A stretch of DNA of 17,305 nucleotides, taken from positions 1-17,305 of the forward strand of contig JALPXT010000017.1 of assembly GCA_023271485.1 (NCBI GenBank), given 5' to 3'. This DNA comes from Dehalococcoidia bacterium (GTDB lineage Bacteria; Chloroflexota; Dehalococcoidia; SZUA-161; SpSt-899). The notes under the pieces were generated by a model. That model was not told where the DNA came from and made no database searches. It saw only the letters and a list, made by a program, of their open reading frames with translations. Position 1 is the first letter of the stretch, and the number at the start of each line of letters is the position of its first letter. Below, one piece after another: positions 14,631-17,305 of this stretch. Made by a program: the position numbers and the translations under genes.

Positions 14631-16132
14631 TGCAGGGTTGGAAAATCCAAAAGCAGTTGCCTCGCCGGGTGGAACGCTTTATTGCGGAGCACCGCCTCTC
14701 AGTCGGCAGTCGGCAGTCGGCAGTCGGCAGTGGACGGGTGGGGGAAAGGGACTCTCGACTAGAGACTAGAGACTATCGACCGCTAGTAGTGGGGGTTTCG
14801 GGTGGGGCTGATTCCGTCTGCCTGCTGCACGTCTTATACCAGTTGAGGGATAAGATCCACCTTGATTTGCATGTAGCCCATCTGAATCACCAGTTGCGGG
14901 GTGCGGAGGCCGATGCCGATGCGGAGTACGTATCGAGTCTTGCGCGGAGACTCGGCATCGCCGCTACCATTGAGACACGCGACGTAAAAGCCTATCAGGC
15001 AGCCACCCGTTCCTCGCTTGAGGAGGCAGCCCGGGAGGTGCGTTACGCCTTCTTCGCTGAGGTTGCTCAAGCTACGGGCGCCGGGGCGGTAGCGGTGGGG
15101 CATACCGCCGATGATCAGGCCGAGACCCTCCTGATGCACCTGATTCGGGGAACGGGCCTTTTGGGGCTGCGGGGTATGCAGCCGTGCTCACGGTGGCGCT
15201 TGCCCGATGAAGAGACTCAACTTACGGTGATCAGACCACTTCTGGAGATCAGCCGGGAGGAAACCGAAGCCTACTGTGCGGCCTGCGAGCTTTCCCCACG
15301 GTTGGACTCCTCGAATATCTCCTCCAAATACCTGCGCAACCGGATACGCACTGAGCTTATGCCGGCGCTCCTGGAATATAATCCCGGGATCCGCGAGAGC
15401 CTGGGGCGCGCTGCCCGAACGGTTGCTGCAGATATTGCTCACCTCGATGAGGAGGTGGCACGGCTCTGGGATTCGGTGGCGGTGGAGCGACCCGACGCGG
15501 TGGCGCTGGACAACCAGGCATTTTCCGTTCTTCCCCCGGCGCTTAAGCGACATTTGCTCCGCTCTGCCCTGGGACGATTGCTGGGGGACCTGCGGGATAT
15601 TGAGTTAGTTCACATAGAGGATCTGCTCAAGGTCATGGAAAGGCCGGCGGGCAAGAGGCTCTCCCTGCCCGGCGGGTTGGCATTCCATGGCGGCTACACC
15701 GAAAGCCTTATCACCAGAGCGGAGGATGCTCCCTGTCCATTGCCGCCGCTTGCAGGGGAACACCATTTGGCTATCCCCGGCGAAACCATGCTGTCGGGCT
15801 GGCGGGTCAGGGCAAGGGTTATCGAAGGCGAGGTCTCGCCGGTGGATGCTGCCGGGTACGTGGCCTATCTTGATCTCAATATCACCGGTGCGGAGCTGGT
15901 TGTCAGAAGCCGTCGTGATGGCGACAGGTTCCATCCGCTGGGTATGGATAACTCGAAGAAACTGCAGGACTTCATGGTGGATGCTAAGATCCCGCGTGCG
16001 TGGCGGGACCGCGTGCCACTCGTCTGTGCCGGAGAGCAGATCATCTGGGTGGTGGGCTGGCGCATCGATCATCGAGTGAGGGTAACCGACTCCACCAGGC
16101 GAGTTCTCTGCCTCGAGTTTGAGATGGCCTGA
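14630..16132 (+). CDS. tilS: tRNA(Ile)-lysidine synthase
   Basis: A 500-residue enzyme that joins lysine to C34 of the CAU anticodon of minor tRNA-Ile, changing its decoding from AUG to AUA; essential in most bacteria. The N-terminal ATP pyrophosphatase domain shows the PP-loop GVSGGADSV (55-63), HLNHQLRGAEAD (84-95), GHTADDQAET (157-166) and YLRNRIRTELMP (234-245). The C-terminal TilS domains include the KKLQDFMVDAKIPRAWRD region (443-460). The segment between the first helix (HRL, 21-23) and the PP-loop strand is about 20 residues longer than usual and is encoded by two heptanucleotide repeat arrays (14700-14731 and 14750-14780); the frame remains open across them. The ATG overlaps the previous stop by one base with little ribosome binding site, so coupled translation is likely. 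Last gene of the rightward operon. Confidence 0.93.
   Translation: MQGWKIQKQLPRRVERFIAEHRLSVGSRQSAVGSGRVGERDSRLETRDYRPLVVGVSGGADSVCLLHVLYQLRDKIHLDLHVAHLNHQLRGAEADADAEYVSSLARRLGIAATIETRDVKAYQAATRSSLEEAAREVRYAFFAEVAQATGAGAVAVGHTADDQAETLLMHLIRGTGLLGLRGMQPCSRWRLPDEETQLTVIRPLLEISREETEAYCAACELSPRLDSSNISSKYLRNRIRTELMPALLEYNPGIRESLGRAARTVAADIAHLDEEVARLWDSVAVERPDAVALDNQAFSVLPPALKRHLLRSALGRLLGDLRDIELVHIEDLLKVMERPAGKRLSLPGGLAFHGGYTESLITRAEDAPCPLPPLAGEHHLAIPGETMLSGWRVRARVIEGEVSPVDAAGYVAYLDLNITGAELVVRSRRDGDRFHPLGMDNSKKLQDFMVDAKIPRAWRDRVPLVCAGEQIIWVVGWRIDHRVRVTDSTRRVLCLEFEMA
14700..14731 (+). repeat. Heptanucleotide tandem repeat, CAGTCGG x4.6, inside tilS
   Basis: Four perfect copies of the 7-base unit CAGTCGG fill 14700-14727, followed by CAGT. 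They encode residues 24-34 of TilS with a 7-residue period (SVGSRQSAVGS). Similar heptanucleotide short tandem repeats are known in some bacteria, notably filamentous cyanobacteria. Read directly from the sequence. Confidence 0.93.
14750..14780 (+). repeat. Second heptanucleotide repeat, GACTNNN x4, inside tilS
   Basis: The units GACTCTC, GACTAGA, GACTAGA and GACTATC follow one another at exact 7-base spacing, ending in GAC. They encode residues 41-51 of TilS (DSRLETRDYRP). The shared GACT core is the reverse complement of the AGTC core in the array 19 bases upstream, so the two arrays are in inverse orientation and could pair in part. Confidence 0.85.
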
Positions 16133-16136
16133 CGGG

Positions 16137-17305
16137 TTACTTCCCCAGCACGCGCGGCAGAATCCCTCGAATGTAGTCGTCTGAGGCCAGGTCCAGTCGG
16201 GGAATTGCTGCTGTGGAGACCTGGGTGAGTTCCCCGAGGAACTCGTCCTCGATCGCCATCCTGGAACCTTCATCTCTGCCTTCGACGCGGCAGATGATCA
16301 TCGGCTGGGTGTTTGACTTTCGTATCAGAGCCTGTCCCACCCACCGCCCCTCCGCGTCAACCCACTTGATCAGGCCACCGTCAGTGGTGTCAATGGCATA
16401 ACCCTTCTGGCGAAATATCCCGACTACCGCATCCACCGCTTCCTGCTTCTCTGCCAGTACATTGGTGGTCAGCCGTATGTTAAGCTCCGGCGTTGCCGGG
16501 TATCGCGGCACCTCTTCGTCAAGGTCAATGAAAGTCTTCCCCTCCTTCAAGCCACTGGCGATAACGGTAAGGAGCTTGACAGCTGCCAGATTGGCATCAT
16601 CGAAAATCCAGTTCTCCTCGTGCCCCGACATCTGATGCCCGGAGAGCTCGGCTGCCAGCACCACCGGCTGCTTATTCAGCCTAAGATCGATCCTCTTCCC
16701 GAATAATTCTATCTCCGGGGAGTTAGAGTTCAATGCCGCAATCAAAGATCTGACACCCATCTTGATAAAGGCATGGCCGGTGGGAACCATGAGGTATTCC
16801 CCTCCATGCCTGGTTATGAACTCCTCGGCTATCCGCGAGAACTTCACCTCGCCGATGAATCGAGGCTTCCCGGGGAGCTTCTTTCTCTTGTGCTCGGCGA
16901 TTATGGATTTGGCCTGAATAGCGAGGGTTCTGTCCCCTTCCACCGCCAGGCCGTCAGATCTGACATAGATCACCCGGTCGCCGTCTTCATCGTGACCAAT
17001 CCCCACCACCTCATCAGGACTGGCGGCAGCTTCCTGGAGCACCCTTTGCTCCAGTTGTCTGCGGTACCTGGCCTTGATAGGGTCCGGCTTGTGGGCCGGG
17101 AAGGAGCCGTCGGGGGTTTCGTTTAAGGCTATCACCTCGGCTCCAAGGTCGGAGTAGATCCCTTTGGTCCGCCACCCCGAGCCATTCCCGAAATCGATGA
17201 CCACCTTCAACCCTTCCAGGGGATGATTTATCGCTGTAGCGGGCTGCTCGAAATCCGGGGGCAGATCGAGGGCGCTCCTGATTTCAGTCCATTTTGTGCT
17301 ATCCA
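16137..17305 (-). CDS. Phosphomannomutase/phosphoglucomutase family protein (5' end beyond the window)
   Basis: The reading frame stays open to the right edge of the window, giving at least 388 residues; the start codon and domain I with the catalytic phosphoserine are outside. What is visible is domains II-IV of an alpha-D-phosphohexomutase, which moves phosphate between C1 and C6 of hexose phosphates. Domain II begins at LKVVIDFGNGSG and holds the metal-binding loop DEDGDR. Domain III has the sugar-binding AELSGHQMSGHE, near the usual GExSGH position. Domain IV has the phosphate-binding RKSNTQP. A TTG at 17210 could be taken as a start, but it lies at the domain I/II border and family members need domain I, so I reject it. 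It converges on tilS with only 4 bases between the stops. Whether glucose, mannose or glucosamine phosphate is used cannot be told. Confidence 0.88.
   Translation of the reverse strand, partial: DSTKWTEIRSALDLPPDFEQPATAINHPLEGLKVVIDFGNGSGWRTKGIYSDLGAEVIALNETPDGSFPAHKPDPIKARYRRQLEQRVLQEAAASPDEVVGIGHDEDGDRVIYVRSDGLAVEGDRTLAIQAKSIIAEHKRKKLPGKPRFIGEVKFSRIAEEFITRHGGEYLMVPTGHAFIKMGVRSLIAALNSNSPEIELFGKRIDLRLNKQPVVLAAELSGHQMSGHEENWIFDDANLAAVKLLTVIASGLKEGKTFIDLDEEVPRYPATPELNIRLTTNVLAEKQEAVDAVVGIFRQKGYAIDTTDGGLIKWVDAEGRWVGQALIRKSNTQPMIICRVEGRDEGSRMAIEDEFLGELTQVSTAAIPRLDLASDDYIRGILPRVLGK

Noticed and set aside
14700..14780. CRISPR-like array
   Set aside because: The units are 7 bases in direct tandem with no spacers, inside a coding gene, with no cas genes nearby.
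17208..17210. TTG as the start of the phosphohexomutase
   Set aside because: The frame continues to the window edge with family-like sequence, and starting here would remove domain I and the catalytic serine.

Overview
The window is a gene-dense, moderately GC-rich bacterial chromosome segment with no phage, transposase, CRISPR or RNA gene that I can see. Gene content is most like an anaerobic or facultative member of the Chloroflexota, possibly Dehalococcoidia-related. This placement is an inference from the mix of a DRG-like TGS GTPase, a stand-alone DUF2344 gene and a fatty-acid/branched-chain acyl-CoA operon; no marker gene fixes it.

Layout. (1) 61-1041 (+): a DRG/Obg-like GTPase with a C-terminal TGS domain, behind an extended -10 promoter. 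(2) 1142-9486 (-): a seven-gene catabolic operon read leftward from a near-consensus promoter at 9508-9537. In transcription order it encodes a methylcrotonyl-CoA-carboxylase-type beta subunit, a family I CoA-transferase, a 61-residue zinc-ribbon protein, a double-hotdog FAS1-like/MaoC-like protein, two acyl-CoA dehydrogenases and a GlcD-type FAD-linked oxidase. Most of these genes have strong Shine-Dalgarno sequences and short gaps. (3) 9698-16132 (+): a divergent operon centred on tRNA: argS, mtaB, a CorC/HlyC-type CBS membrane protein, a DUF2344 protein and tilS. (4) 16137-17305 (-): the 3' part of a phosphomannomutase/phosphoglucomutase gene whose N-terminus lies beyond the window; it converges on tilS with a 4-base gap.

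How the genes may work together. The leftward operon looks like a route for activating and oxidising a short or branched acyl chain: CoA transfer, dehydrogenation, biotin-dependent carboxylation, a hotdog-fold step, and re-oxidation by flavoproteins. One dehydrogenase carries its catalytic glutamate at the isovaleryl-CoA-dehydrogenase position and the other at the medium-chain position. Together with an MCC-type carboxylase this suggests isovalerate/leucine-like substrates, but the biotin carboxylase subunit and a lyase are not here. The rightward operon joins arginine charging (ArgS), ms2t6A37 formation (MtaB) and lysidine-34 formation (TilS).

Points worth a second look: predicted leaderless or nearly leaderless starts at argS and mtaB; two heptanucleotide repeat arrays embedded in frame near the start of tilS; hotdog domains lacking the usual hydratase histidine; a GTPase with an altered G3 motif; and a possible non-canonical AUC start on the last gene of the catabolic operon. 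I found no clearly new defence or mobile system.
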